DNA from: Anaeramoeba flamelloides | Lineage: Eukaryota; Metamonada; Anaeramoebidae | NCBI GenBank assembly: GCA_027625915.1 | Contig: JANTQA010000023.1 | Span: 14,756,001 to 14,820,000 of the forward strand | DNA length: 64,000 nt | Direction of reading: 5' to 3' | In this document: positions 1 to 12,200 of the stretch, one piece after another | How positions within the stretch are numbered: position 1 is the stretch's first letter | How the letters are laid out: each line of letters opens with the position of its first letter | The notes under the pieces: model-generated | Database searches by the model: none | Seen by the model: the letters and a program-made list of their open reading frames with translations, nothing else | Told to the model about the DNA's origin: nothing | Made by a program: the position numbers and the translations under genes

Positions 1-1805
1 TACGCTGATGGGTATGTTAGGGTATCGGTATGGGTTGTGTTAGGTTTGGTATGGTGTGTGTTTGTATGTTTTGGTTAAACCAGTTCCTTTAATGGAATTG
101 AAAGTTAAAAAAAGTTTGGCTTGGGTAACCTTGTGAAGGGTATCGGTATGTGTTTTATGATTCGATATGACTTGTTTTTTTTTTGGATTGTATTTAAGAT
201 TGCAAAATTATGGGTAATGATACACAATTAGAAATTTTCTTAACCAGTACATATTCTCTCAATTGGTTAATACCATTTCAGAATGATCAGTAATTTTAGT
301 CATCCAAGATACCAATCCTTTTTCACACAAAGTAGCTTTAATACCATTCCCTAAAATTTACAATTTTTTGAATTTTGATATTATCCGAAAAAATTTTTTT
401 TTCGAAAATAAAATTCCAAAATTTACCTTTAAACTGAGTATATTGGCACTAGGGTTTCTTATAAGTTGTTCAAAAAGTGTTTTTTTGTGGTTAAAAACAT
501 TTCGGTTATTTTCGATTTTCAGGTATTTTCGGGAATGTTTGATAGATTCTAAAATTTAGATTCTAGTAAAATAATTTTTAAAAAAAAAATTACAAAAATA
601 TTTGACTTATTTTGATATTTTTTTGTGAATTAATTTTTTCCATAGTTTATATATTGAAAGTGGAACTGACTGTTGATTCTTGAAAATGGTAAACAATATT
701 TTTACTTTTTCTCTTTGAAAATCTTGATTCTGAAAGAAATTTTTTTATTTTGTTATGATTTTGTATTTATTAACAATTTCAATTCAAATATCAGCCAATA
801 AAACAAAATGAAGTATAGGAGATTTAATAAATGAATATTTGATAGACGCTTAGCAAAAATATCTCAAGTAAATTTAGATTCATTATTAAAAAATTTTTAT
901 TCTTTAAAGTTTGAAAAAAGATGTTTTATTGTTTCCAAAAAAAAAGAAAAAATAAATGACAAATAATTTTATAATTTTTGAAAAAATTTTTTAACAAATT
1001 GTTTGACCTTATTAACAAGAACCCTTATAACAATTCAAATCATTTTTATCAGAAAAAAATTGATTTTGAATTTTGTGGATAAAATTAACTAATTCCCAAA
1101 TATATTCAAGAAAATTTTATTTTGAAAAATCGAATTTCATTCAAAAACAAAAACAAAATTTCTTGGTAAAAATTTTATATGACTTTAAAATTTTGATTAT
1201 TATAACTATCTTTCTTAAAAAAATACAATTATTTTTCAATCCGTTGAATATATCAATTTTTTGTTTAACCAAAAGTTCTATCTCAAAAAAGAAAAAAAAA
1301 TCTTTATATTAATATTACTGGTAAAAAAGACTTGTTATTGAATAATAATGATCAAAATGACAATAAACGGGGTAAAAAATTGTCATAATGTGAGAAATAA
1401 AATCAATTTAATATTTTTCTTTTTCAGAAAAAATGGAAAAAAAAAATTGATCTCGCTAAATTAATTTTCTTTTATAGCTTTCTTAGTTGATCAGAATTTT
1501 TTGATACTTGGTATATACAAAATTTGTAAGTATAGAGATACTATCAATAACATATTTTAAAATTTTACCTTGTTGTGGTAGAAGACTGATCCCTTAAACT
1601 TGAGCTGGTTATCTTTTTTTCAATACTCAAGTCTGAAATTCATATAGTTTATTGACCCATCCAATAAATATACGTGTTAACAATACAAAAGGATTCAATT
1701 ATATAAATAGAGATCATAAATCTCAATCTTTTCTTTGGAAATCCTATTTATTTGAAATCAGAAATTGAAAATAAGGAGAAAATTTTTTCCAATTTATACA
1801 ACCTA
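1..1805. other. Intergenic AT-rich DNA
   Basis: No gene is supported here; the open frames are short and made of homopolymer-rich sequence. The first 180 bases are unusually G/T-rich compared with the rest and hold a 13-base duplicated motif, listed separately. Confidence 0.6.
20..150 (+). repeat. Duplicated 13-base motif in G/T-rich patch
   Basis: GGGTATCGGTATG occurs exactly at 20-32 and again at 138-150, within a G/T-rich strand-biased patch that has GGTATG and GGTATGG variants between. It could be the edge of a larger repeat lying outside the window. Function unknown. Confidence 0.5.
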
Positions 1806-2839
1806 AGTTTGTTAAATAACCCGTGTTGACTTAAATATTTTTTTTCAAACTTTTACTGTGGTTTTATCAAAAATGTATTTTTAGGTGTTGTTTTCCAACT
1901 TTTTTCAGTTGTTTTCTTTTTTTATCTGTTGTTGAAATCAAAAATTTTCAAGAGTATGTTTAATTTTAAAAAGGAAGTCTATCTTAATGATAATATTGTC
2001 ATTCGCTGAAATCATAAAAGAAATTATTATTCAAAGTTTTCAAAAATATTATCTCTATTATTTTGATTGAAAAATTGAAAGATCTTGTTATAATCAATGA
2101 AAATTGAGATTTTGAGAGATTTAATTTGCTCTCATTATTAAACTTGTTGAAAATGAATTGATTTATAAATAATTTGGTCATTGTCCATGTTCTTGTCGAA
2201 ATTTTAATCATATAATATATAGGCTAATTAAATTTTTGATTCAATATGAAATATTCTTTTATTGAGAATTCATATCTCATCCAATAAAGGGAAAAAAAAA
2301 AAGAATCAAAACAAATAAATAAAGTCAACCAATTACATAAGATGATTTGAAGACGATAGGTTAAAGGAAAAAAGGATAATGAAATTTTTGTTTATTTATT
2401 TTTCTAAAAAAAACTTTGAAAAGTTAATATATCATTTTTAAACATGTGGAGATTCCAGCAAAAAAGTTTTCAAGAAAATCTTTTTATCCTTTTTATTGAT
2501 TTTTTGTATTTATTCAATTTGAAAGATTTGGTTATTATGGATTTTGGTGTTGTTTTGTTGAAATTTGGTTGAATAAGTTCTCTTTTATCAGGAGATTGGC
2601 CTTGAAGGTTGTAGAAAAACACTTGGATAATATGATCTAGTGTAAATTTTGTTTGATTTGAAAGTCTAGTTAAACTAAACTGTATTTTTTGTTAAACACA
2701 AAATAAAAACCAAAAACCACCGTTATCGAGAAAAAATAAACACCATTAAAAAAAAAACAACATTTATTTCAAAAAAAAACACTACATAGAATTTTCAAAA
2801 ACACATATTAAAACTTTGACACGGGTTATTTAACAAACT
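1806..2839. mobile_element. DNA element with perfect 21-bp terminal inverted repeats
   Basis: The ends are perfect inverted copies over 21 bases (AGTTTGTTAAATAACCCGTG plus T at 1806-1826; the complement at 2819-2839). Inside the TIRs both ends carry loosely matching GTTGTTTT/GTGTTTTT-rich subterminal sequence. There is no transposase-like frame between them, so it is most likely a non-autonomous or decayed DNA transposon. No second copy was found in the window. Confidence 0.55.
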
Positions 2840-2998
2840 GTATCAAAGGAAAAAATAGTTGAAAAAATCATAAAATTAAAGCTTCCATTCTGGACTACTT
2901 TTAATCTTTACAAAAACATACTGGTGAAGGGTTTTTTTGTTTCATAAATTTCAAGATCTTGTGACACATGAAAAATCTTTTTTCAGTTAGCCTCTGGC

Positions 2999-3176
2999 TT
3001 TAAGGGACATATCCCTATTAAATGTTTTTACCTTAATTTATATGAGATTGAGAAAATTTTTTGTCAATTACTTAGATTTGAAAACCCTGTTTGTTTTCAA
3101 TATTAAACTTATTTCTTAGAGAAGGAATCCTTATTTAGAAATTGGACAAAAAATAATAGAACTCAACACTTAAAAT
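2999..3176 (-). mobile_element. About 180-bp TTTAAGGG MITE, minus-orientation copy
   Basis: Starts TTTAAGGGACATATCCCTAT and matches, in reverse complement and across its whole length, the better-preserved element at 52131-52311. Shared blocks include a run around GAGAAAATTTTTTG and another around AATATTAAACTTATTTCTT. The distal TIR has decayed in this copy. Confidence 0.6.
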
Positions 3177-3440
3177 TTTTTTATAAATGAGAAAATGTAC
3201 CGGCTTCATAAAGTAATAAAAAATTCTAACTTACAACGAATTAAAATTCCTAGAGTCTGAAATTCTGTTTCAAAATAACCAAAAGTATTTAAAAAAAAAA
3301 TTAATTGAAAAAGATTAATTCTTGATTTTATTTTTTCATTCAAATTCTTTGGAATCAAGAAATTGGAATAAATGTCTAAATATTACAAAAAAAAAAAAGA
3401 ATAATCAAAAAAAGTAGTATACCAAAGGTTTGAAATGGTT

Positions 3441-4031
3441 TTACATTAGAGAGCATTTTAATTTTTTTTTCCAGCCTCCTTTTTTCTTTTTTTTTGTTTT
3501 GTCTTCTTGCTCGTCTTTTGTGCCAAATTTCATTTTTCTGATTTCTCGAACTAAACCGAAAAATGCTTCTTCAACGTTTGTTCTTGTTTTAGCAGATGTT
3601 TCAATGAAAGGACAATTGAAACTTTTGGCCAAATCTGTTCCTTCACCTTGGGAGACTTGTCTTTCGTTCTCAAGATCGTTTTTGTTTCCTACAATGATCA
3701 TTGGGACATCGTCAGAATCTTTAACTCTTGTGATTTGCTCTCTAAAGCTGGAGACCTCGTCGAAGGAGTTTCTTGAGTTGATTGCAAATACAATTAAAAA
3801 TCCTTCTCCTGCCCTCATGTATGAGTCTCTCATTGCTGAGTATTCTTCTTGCCCTGCTGTATCAAGGATATCTAAAAGGCACGTTTCTTCGTCAATTACG
3901 ACTTGTCTTCGATATGAATCTTCAATTGTTGGATCGTATTCATCAACAAAATGTGATTGAACAAGTTGGATTGTTAAAGCAGATTTTCCTACACCACCAC
4001 CACCGACGACAACTAATTTGTATTCAGTCAT
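3441..4031 (-). CDS. ras: Ras-family small GTPase
   Basis: Single-exon gene of 196 residues for a membrane-anchored GTPase switch. All G motifs are present: the P-loop GGGGVGKS at residues 10-17 (Gly at position 12, Gln at position 61, so the usual regulated form and not an activated one), switch [10 protein letters not shown] at 32-40, [13 protein letters not shown] at 57-69, NKND at 116-119 and ETSAK near 143-147. The effector loop matches metazoan Ras and Dictyostelium RasG, and residues 1-165 are closest to those classical Ras proteins. The tail is strongly basic (Lys/Gly/Trp-rich) and ends in CSLM, a CAAX box whose final Met favours farnesylation. The frame opens directly with MTEYKLVVV, which fixes the start. 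No introns, unlike most neighbours. The upstream flank is AT-rich with no recognisable promoter element. Confidence 0.97.
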   Translation of the reverse strand: MTEYKLVVVGGGGVGKSALTIQLVQSHFVDEYDPTIEDSYRRQVVIDEETCLLDILDTAGQEEYSAMRDSYMRAGEGFLIVFAINSRNSFDEVSSFREQITRVKDSDDVPMIIVGNKNDLENERQVSQGEGTDLAKSFNCPFIETSAKTRTNVEEAFFGLVREIRKMKFGTKDEQEDKTKKKKKGGWKKKLKCSLM

Positions 4032-7000
4032 TTAAATTAAAATTTGCAAAATTTGTTTTTTAGTTTTTAAAAAAATGAATTTTGATTTCGAATAAATGGT
4101 TTTTTAGTCACTTTTTTTATTTAAAAAAATTTTCAATTGTTGTGTTTTTGCTGTGTGGCTCTAAAATTGAACTTTTTAATAGTTTGATTTTTATATTTTA
4201 TTTTCATAACTTATAGGCTTAATTTTTTTTTTAATTGTATAAACAGAAATCTCATTTTGATTTCTCTCAACTGAATTTCAATTTCTTTAACAGAATTCTG
4301 TTGTTGAAAGTGGAATATTTATTTCATAAAATTAATTTTTCACTTTTTTTTAACTTTCATAAGCAAATTTTAGATTGTCTCAGACTGAAAATAAAGAGTG
4401 TCTGTAAATTTAAAAAAGTATTTCAAGAACTTTTAAGTGTTACAAAAAATCATAAAGGAATGGATTGTTAATAAAAAATTTTTTTCAAAAATCTTTAGCA
4501 AGTAATTATTGAAACTCAAAATTCTTGTGATTCAAATTGGATTGAATTATTTTTTCAAATTAAAATATTTTTGAAAAATAACTAAATTTATTTACTCTAA
4601 CAACAAGAACCAAAAACAAAACTGATCTTTTTTTGAAATAGCCAATCACGCAGTGTTTTAGATTCTCTTTTTGTCTCAACTTCTAATAATTTTTTTAAAC
4701 CAAAAATGGATTTATAATTTGGAAAAAGAGGTGAATTTAGATTTCATTTCAAGGACAACACTTAAGTTTGAAAACCAAAAAAGTTGAAACAAAATTCATA
4801 TCACAATTCAAAAAATCAAAGTTGAAAAGGTAAAGTAACAAAATTTTCCAGGATCTTTTACAATACAGCTTTTCAAAAAAATCATAAAAACAACCAGAGT
4901 TTTGGTTTGTTTTATTATATGCGATATGATTTCTTTTCGTTTTGGAATTAAAAAGAATATCTCCAAAGAACTTGATTTTAAATAAAAATAAAATGTGGAT
5001 AAGTAAATTTTTCAATTTAATAGTTTGAAATAAAAATTTTAAAATTCACCAATCAGAATTATTCTTTGTTTCTTTCTTTTACTGTAAATTTCCAAATATT
5101 AGAGAGCATATTTTCTTAAGACAACAAACTAACGATTACAATAATCACTTTTCTTCAAAAGAAACTTTTAGAAACACAATTCAATAGATTAAAAAGTTTC
5201 TTATTTTCCACAAGTCAGTAACATTTTTTTTTTTCAACTGAAGTTGTCTGAAAAATTTAGTTCTCGATTTCTTAATAAATAGCAAGTTTAAACACCTTTT
5301 TAAATCAAGTTCAATATATTTTTCAAAGAGTGTCTATTTTCGTCATATACTTTTTGATTAAATTAGGAATTTCCAATTAATACATTTTTTCATTTGATCC
5401 AACAATAATCTGTTTTTTAATCAACACACTGGATTGATTCTAGCTGAGGCCATTGAGAAAAAAATCTCATAGATTTCATAAATTAAATAAGGAGGAAAAA
5501 AAATTACAAATTATTCTTAGATGTTTTGAAAAATGAATAATTTATGTGCTGAAAATCTAAGGGCAAAAATAAAGAATCAAATCAATTCATCAGATGTACT
5601 TATTTTAACCTAGAAACATATTTTATTACTATCCAAAAAACACTCAAAAGAGAAAACTGTTCAAATACCTTCCATTAAAAAAATTAAAAAAACTAAACGA
5701 AAAAATAAAAAAAAAATAAAGTTTCCCTTGAACTTTTTCTTGAAAAAATATTTTTTGCCAAAATCATTGAATTTAACTTGAAATTATGTATATTTTTAGA
5801 TACAATATCTTATTTTAACACATTTACTCAAACAAATACTAAATTATGGGAATTTTATTTTCACAAAAGGGACTAATTTGGTCTTCATATTTTTTTTTAT
5901 TTTTAAATTGTCAAATTAAAAAAAAAAAGTTATTTAAGGGACTAGTATACTAAAAAAAATCTTCAAGTAAATTTTCTAACAAATTAAAAAAAAATTATAC
6001 TGTATCTTGAAATTAAAAAATCGAGAAATTTTGGAGAACTGAAAGACATAACTTACTTTTAATACAATTTTCAGAATTGGATTATTTTTTTTTATAAGTC
6101 TAATCCCTTTTTCTCATTTTTGAAAAGTTCAAAATCCAAGATATTTCTGAATTATTAAAAAAAAATATTTTCTTTGAAAGAAGATTGGAATCTTATCGCC
6201 AGTAAAGGAAGTGTACAAAAATACACTTTAAAAATGGAACCACTAAGTTCTATAATAACTATGTTTAGAAAATCTACTTAACCTCAAAAAAAATTATAAT
6301 AATTATTTTAAACTTGTAAAAAATATAATTGTTTGATTCAAAGAACAGACCAAATCTATTTTTTCTTTTTATTGAATAAAAAAACTGAGAAAAAGAACCA
6401 AACAATCGAATCAAAAATTCTCCCAAAATACTTTTTTAAAACCAGAAAAATTCAACTTATAACTAAAAGAAATACCTTATTAATTTGATTATTGTTATTC
6501 AATAATTATTAACCCAATATTAATTATTTCAGTAAGCCATTAACAACAGAATGATTAAATTTATCAAATAAACTTTACAATTATTTCTCAATTTTTTAAA
6601 AGATTTTGCAACAAATTAAACAACTCGAATACATATTTCTAATAATAATAAAAAAAAATAGATATTATCAAATAAGTGATTTTAATACAAACAGTTTCTA
6701 GTTTATACTCTTGATATTTGAAAAAGTATATTGATAAGTCTTTCAAATTTCAATAAATGTAATTAATATTTGTGAAAATAAATGTTCAATTTTTTTAGAT
6801 CTTCAAGGATACAATATTTGATTTATTTTTATTGTATTTTTAAAATAAGATTAAAGTTTCAAGGTTACTTGTTCATAAAGACTCTCAGAAATTACTAAAA
6901 GTGATATTTATTCAAAATTATTTTTTTTTTGAAAATTTTTATTTTTATAATTTGATCCAAAAACAAACAAAAAAGGATCAGATCTTTTGACTTAAAATTT

Positions 7001-7300
7001 CATTGTAAAAATGAAATCTTTAAAAATGATTATTCATTTCCCTAAAGTTGACAAATGAAGTTGCATATCGGGTTTAATTGTATCCTTATGTAAATAATTA
7101 CTCGATTACCTTTTAGAAAAAAAAAATAATTACGAGTTACTAGTCCTTTAAACAAGATAAAATCTCTGGAAAAATCTTAATTTAATATATTAACTTATTC
7201 TTTGATTTCAAAATCCTCTGAAGACAAATTTTTCAAAAAAAAATAATATGGATAAATTACAATAAATGATTTGGTTATTTTTAATTGATTTTCCATTTTG
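4032..7300. other. Intergenic AT-rich DNA between ras and LINE remnants
   Basis: No coding region is supported. Contains the old dispersed repeat at 6290-6545 and weak AAGGGACTA-type motifs near 5870 and 5935 that recall the TTTAAGGG MITE ends. The remainder looks like structureless AT-rich sequence. Confidence 0.55.
6290..6545 (-). repeat. Dispersed repeat E, minus copy
   Basis: Reverse complement of about 255 bases aligns closely with 18650-18905 inside the TMEM181 intron. Shared blocks include GGTATTTCTTTT, AAAAAAGTATTTTGGGA, GATTTGGTCTGTT and TTTTTACAAGTTTAAAATAA. Class unknown. Confidence 0.6.
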
Positions 7301-7304
7301 AAAT

Positions 7305-7760
7305 TTTTTTATACAAGCTTTGAATAAAGAATTTTAGGAAGTCAAGTGTTAATATACTCTGTAAAATTAGTTGTTCTTCCAAATATTCTTTGTCAGGGAA
7401 TATTTTAAAAGAAACAGTTCTGAGATTTATAAAAATGGAAATTGAACTAAAAATTTATTGAAATTTATTAGAATTTATCCATAAAGTGCACAGTAATTTC
7501 GAAAAATATTTTAATTACTGATAAATACAAATAAATATCTGAAAATTTTCACTTCATTTTTCATTTTAAGAATTTTTTTATACAAGCTTTGAATAAAGCA
7601 TTCTATTGGTTTAAGTTCTAAAAAACTTTGTAAAATTAGTTCTACTTCTAAAATAATTTCTCTTGGGTTGTTATAAAAGTTGAGAGAATTGATTACAAAA
7701 ATGGAAATTGAACTAAAAATTTTATTAAAATTATTTGAATTTATCATTATTCAAAAGTTG
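7305..7760 (-). mobile_element. LINE ORF fragment, tandemly duplicated
   Basis: Two direct copies of a block of about 200 bases (7305-7510 and 7562-7760), both containing TTTTTTTATACAAGCTTTGA and a later TGGAAATTGAACTAAAAATT. Read on the minus strand, the second copy gives a frame with ILQSF, SLYKKI and KIFRYL. The same order of motifs (ILQSF, SLCKKI, KIFRYF) appears on the plus strand near 57300, just before reverse-transcriptase-like sequence. That order places the fragment in the part of a LINE ORF upstream of the RT. Confidence 0.55.
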
Positions 7761-7834
7761 AGAGTATTTTGATTCTAAAAAATTTATCCCAGTGGTTAAT
7801 TAAATTTAGTTATAAACATATATTTCGAAAAATA

Positions 7835-8960
7835 TTAATCAGAAAAAAATAGTACTTTTTTATATTAAGGACATATTACTATTTATTGTAAAAAAAAAAG
7901 ATCAAAAGTTGAATCCAGTTTCGAAAAAATCACCAACTCAAGAATTAAAACAAGTCTGAAATCCCCAATTCTAAAAGGAAATTAATGATTTAAATCTTTT
8001 TTAAGAAGTCAATTGACATATGGGTCCCAAATTTTGAATTATGAAATAAAAACAATAAAATATTTAAATTCTTGGATTAATTAGCGCATTACTGAAATAC
8101 TTAAAACAAATAGAAACATGCCAATCCTTATTTATAAAATAGTATAGAACTTTAAAAATATGATAATTTAAGTAAATAAAAAGAAATGTAAATTCAAAAA
8201 GAAATTAGAAAATTTGTCTCTCCCTAATTTAGAAAAATTAATGATATTTAACTAACGGATAAACAATAAAATCAATTGGAATTCAAAAGATTTTATCGAA
8301 CTAAAAAAAGAAATATGTAAATACACATATAATGAGTTGCTGAATTCTATAAGTTGGAAGTGTCGTTAGTTTTTCTAAAATTCAAAAGAATATATTAAAA
8401 TCAAAGATTTTGTACAATTCTTTTGAAATCTGGAAAAGCTTCGTTAGCTTTTTTTTAATTGTAGAAATTAAAAGAAAATTTTTAAAAATTTTCTTTTTAT
8501 TTATGAAATTAAAAAAAAATCTAGGAACTCTACGGTACTTCATGACACTCCCCAAAAATATTTCACAATAACATAAAAATCAAAATTATTCATTTAAAAC
8601 TTAAAAATATTTAAGTTATCCCTCAAGCTCAATAATTCTAAAATTCAGAACATTTACTAACTTCTTTAATAGATATTACTATGTAATTAATAAAAATTCA
8701 AATAAATTTTGTCTATTATGTTTAAAGTATAAACAGAAGGAAATTATAGAAAATATTAATCACTTTTTATGGGTATGTCCTTCCTTATGAAAGAGATAGA
8801 TTAATTTTTCAAAATAAATTAAAAGAAATAAATCTTAATGAATTAATTTTAAACTGTAATAGTTTGAAATTATTTTCATTAATTAATAATCATGAAATTT
8901 ATGAAAGAAAATTTAAGTATAAGGGCATCTTAGAGTGTAATTTACACTTCTTCAATAATA
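7835..8960 (+). mobile_element. LINE family A, copy 1, 5'-truncated
   Basis: Plus-strand 3' part of a non-LTR retrotransposon, matching the reverse complement of 53152-54170. A CLLC...H....C pattern near 8705-8790 is the Zn-knuckle-like domain found after the RT in many LINEs (CxxC, then HFLWVC). Many frame-breaking changes make it a dead copy. It ends with the near-palindrome AGTGTAATTTACACT at 8936-8950 followed by CTTC and an A/AAT-rich tail. It is interrupted at 8359-8551 by a hairpin element at the same point as copy 2. Confidence 0.75.
8359..8551. mobile_element. Modular palindrome element H1, inside LINE A copy 1
   Basis: Two consecutive imperfect palindromes. The first (about 8372-8440) folds on AAAATCAAAGATTTTG with arms CTAAAATTCAAAAGAA / TTCTTTTGAAATCTGG. 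The second (about 8442-8525) has arms around TTTTTTTTAATT...AATTAAAAAAAA and AGAAAATTTTT/AAAAATTTTCT. It ends in a degenerate ACGGTACTTCATGACACTC linker. Confidence 0.75.
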
Positions 8961-8976
8961 ATAATAAAAAAAAATA

Positions 8977-9045
8977 AGATTTTTTTTTCAAAAATTGAAT
9001 TTGGTGTGTTGAAAATTTTTGATTTTGAGTTTACATTACAAATTA
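8977..9045 (-). repeat. Solitary end of mariner-like MITE
   Basis: TTTTTTTCAAAAATTGAATT followed by TGGTGTGTTGAAAATTTTTG matches the end of the 540-bp elements at 10878-11417 and 37968-38500. It directly follows the tail of LINE A copy 1, as if the LINE had landed in a copy of the MITE and only this end survives. Confidence 0.55.
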
Positions 9046-9221
9046 GGGATTTCAAATTCCTAAAAAAATCAGAGACCTAAAAAAAAAAAAAAAAAAATAA
9101 ATAGTTATAATTATTTTAGAATTTCTTTCATAATTGCATCTTAAGCAACATTAGCAAAAATTAATTACTCACTGTTAATTATTTTATATTTATTTAAAAC
9201 TTATTTTTTGATTAATGAAAT

Positions 9222-12200
9222 CTAATTTTCATCAGACTCTTTTTCTGATTGTTCTGATTGTTCTGATTGTTCTGATTGTTCTGATTGTTCTGATTTTTCT
9301 GATTGCTCTGATTTTTCTGATTTTTCTGATTTTTCTGATTGCGATTTATTTGAGGAATCTTGTGAATTTTTTTTTTCCATTTCAAAATCTGATTCCATAA
9401 CAGAATTTTTTTTATTTCTATATTCGCTTCCACTTCCAGTTTGACTCATGTCATCATCTTCTAGTTTTGTATGGGTACCATCCTTTATATTTTCAAGTGC
9501 TTTGGAGCTTGGCAGATATGCAACAGAAAGGAATATTATGTATAAATTAACAATAACAAAATACGAAGCGAATTCAAGAGAGGTGTTGCGTAATGCAGGA
9601 ATGAAATTTTCAATAATTGAAGTCAATATCATAATAAAAGAAACTACGAAAAGGGAAAAGAAAAATTTCAAGCCTTTCCTTCGATCAGGTTTTTCCTTGG
9701 TTTCAATAAAAGCACGAACACTAACATAAATTATCCATAAAATAATTAGTGCGTTCATAATCCAAAAAATGATCACTGCTGTTTTATAACCTGGAATATC
9801 ATTAATTGTTTCGAATTGTGGATCATCAAATTCATGCTCGCGTGTATAAATATAAATTGAGATATAAGCTGCCCACATTATAATCAAGGGTAATAGTTTT
9901 GGGAGATAAAATCTAAAAAATGAACGTTTATTCTCATCCTATTTTCAGAAAATTAAGAGAAATGTTATTTTTAAAATTAGGATAAATGTTATTTTGAAAA
10001 TGAAGATAAATTTAAAGTTTTAACACATCATTTATGATTAATGATTTCTTCTTCCCCCCTTTTTTTTTTTACAAATGTTATTATAAATATTCTCACACCA
10101 AATATTTAAGTTTATTACATTTTGCTTTCATGATACTGATAGGCGTTGAAATCACCTAAAAATAAATAATTATAATAAAAACGAATTTAATCTTAAATTC
10201 CAAGAAACAAATTTGTTTAATAGTGTGCTCTTAAAAGAATTTAGTATTGTTAAATTAGAAATGATAATTTTATGAAAATTTTCCAAATAAGTTTTTTTGA
10301 AAAATGTCTCTTTTGTACACATTTTTTCGAAAAAATTTCAATTTAAAAAAACATAAAGAAGTCTTGGGTAAGTTTAAAAACCTTAAGGGTGGATTATTTC
10401 GAATAACAGTTAGTCTTTCAAGAAGAATTTTTAAAAAAGAGAAATAAAATTTTCATTTGCAAAACATCCAAACTTTATATTGTGATTATCACTTTAAATA
10501 AAACTTAATATCTTTATCTGATAATATTTTTAATTGTAGATAAAATTCTAAATTTTTAATCAAAAGTAAATGTAAAAAAAAGGATAATTTCTGTTTTTAG
10601 AAAGAATTGATCAAGTAAAAACTTACAATTGGAATTGTTTTTGGATTTACATTGATCTTATTTGATTTTAATTTTGTTCTCCTTATTTTGAAGTTTTTAT
10701 TTTTGTGCTTCATTCCAGTTTAACCGAAATGGTAGTTCCTTTTCAATTTTTTTCTAAACCCAAAAATTTATTTTATCTTCAAAAAAATGTTATTGAAGTT
10801 TTGAGATCTTGAAATACAAAATTCTATTAAATGGAAGGGAAATGTTTTGGTGTATTTTGAAAAATCTAAGAATACATAAACTAAAATTCAATATATCCCA
10901 CAGAATTAAAACGTGTCAAACAATCACAATAATACAATTTTATTGAAATTGGAAATAATTTTCATTTTTTTAAAAAATATTCAAATTAATTTTTTCATCT
11001 TTTTGATTTTTGTTTTCATTTCATTTTTTGAATTACCTAACTTTTTTTTTTGATCGAAATATTTTTTTCAACAGGTTGATATTAGGCTAAAGTTGAGTTC
11101 TTTCCAAATATAAGAACCCAAATACAATTAGCTGATGATATATAACCATTTGATCAAACAATATTCCTAATAGAATTTTAACAAATTTACCCATGAATTT
11201 TTTTGTTTTACTCTCCCCAAAATTTTTAACACACCGATAATTTATTAGTATTGATAATTATTGGTTTTTTGTTTTGTGAGTATTGTAATTTAAAAAAAAA
11301 TGTAAACATTCCAATTAGTGAATGATTCTAATTTGGTATTTCTTCCGGAAACGATTAAATAAGATTTTTTTTTCAAAAATTGAATTTTGGTGTGTTCAAA
11401 ATTTTGAATTGGAGTTTAAATTAATTTTAACAACTTTAACCTTAAAAAAATCATTTTTATAAAAAAAAGAGGATTATTTTTTTTGAAATCAAATCTAAAG
11501 TCCTTTAATTTTTAACAAAAAAGAGTTTTAACAAAAACAGAAACTTTAAAAACCCATTTACAATCATCTTTTAACATTCTAAGAATTTTGGAACATTTTG
11601 AATGATTTTTAAATTTCCCATAATGGAATGTATTTTTGCAAATGTTATTTTGAATTTTTCAAGTCCTTCATTTTCTGATAAATATTTTATTTAGATATTA
11701 TTTCAATAACAAGATTTCCATAGTTTGAAATGATCAAAAAAACTTGTTTAGGGAAATCAAATTCCTGTTTTTTAATACTATTATTTGAATATTAAATTGA
11801 AAAAATTTACACTTATCATATTTTTTTTTTTTTTTTTTTTGTTTATTAATAGTTTTTAGGTTATCGTCGCAGCCGATAAAAAAAAAGTTTAAAAAATTTA
11901 TTTTTATCACTATATCACGATCATGAAAAAATTTTTCCAAAAAAAAATCAAATATATGCTAATTTTACCCTTTTTAATAACTTCAATTAGAATAAACACT
12001 ATTGGTTAATAAAAGATCTTTGATCCAAAATTATTTTTCAAGATATTTTACAATTTAAATTGGAAAATCCAATTTTCCAGTATCTATTAAGATTTTTTTT
12101 TTCAATTTAATTGTAAAAAATTTGAATACATTTTTTCTTCTAGCTAAGGGGGCATTTTATTATATTTTAAAAGTATTTTAAATCTGATGAGTATCTTTCA

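Noticed and set aside
3430-3960. 176-codon plus-strand open frame
   Set aside because: It is the antisense shadow of the ras gene, whose minus-strand product has every Ras motif.
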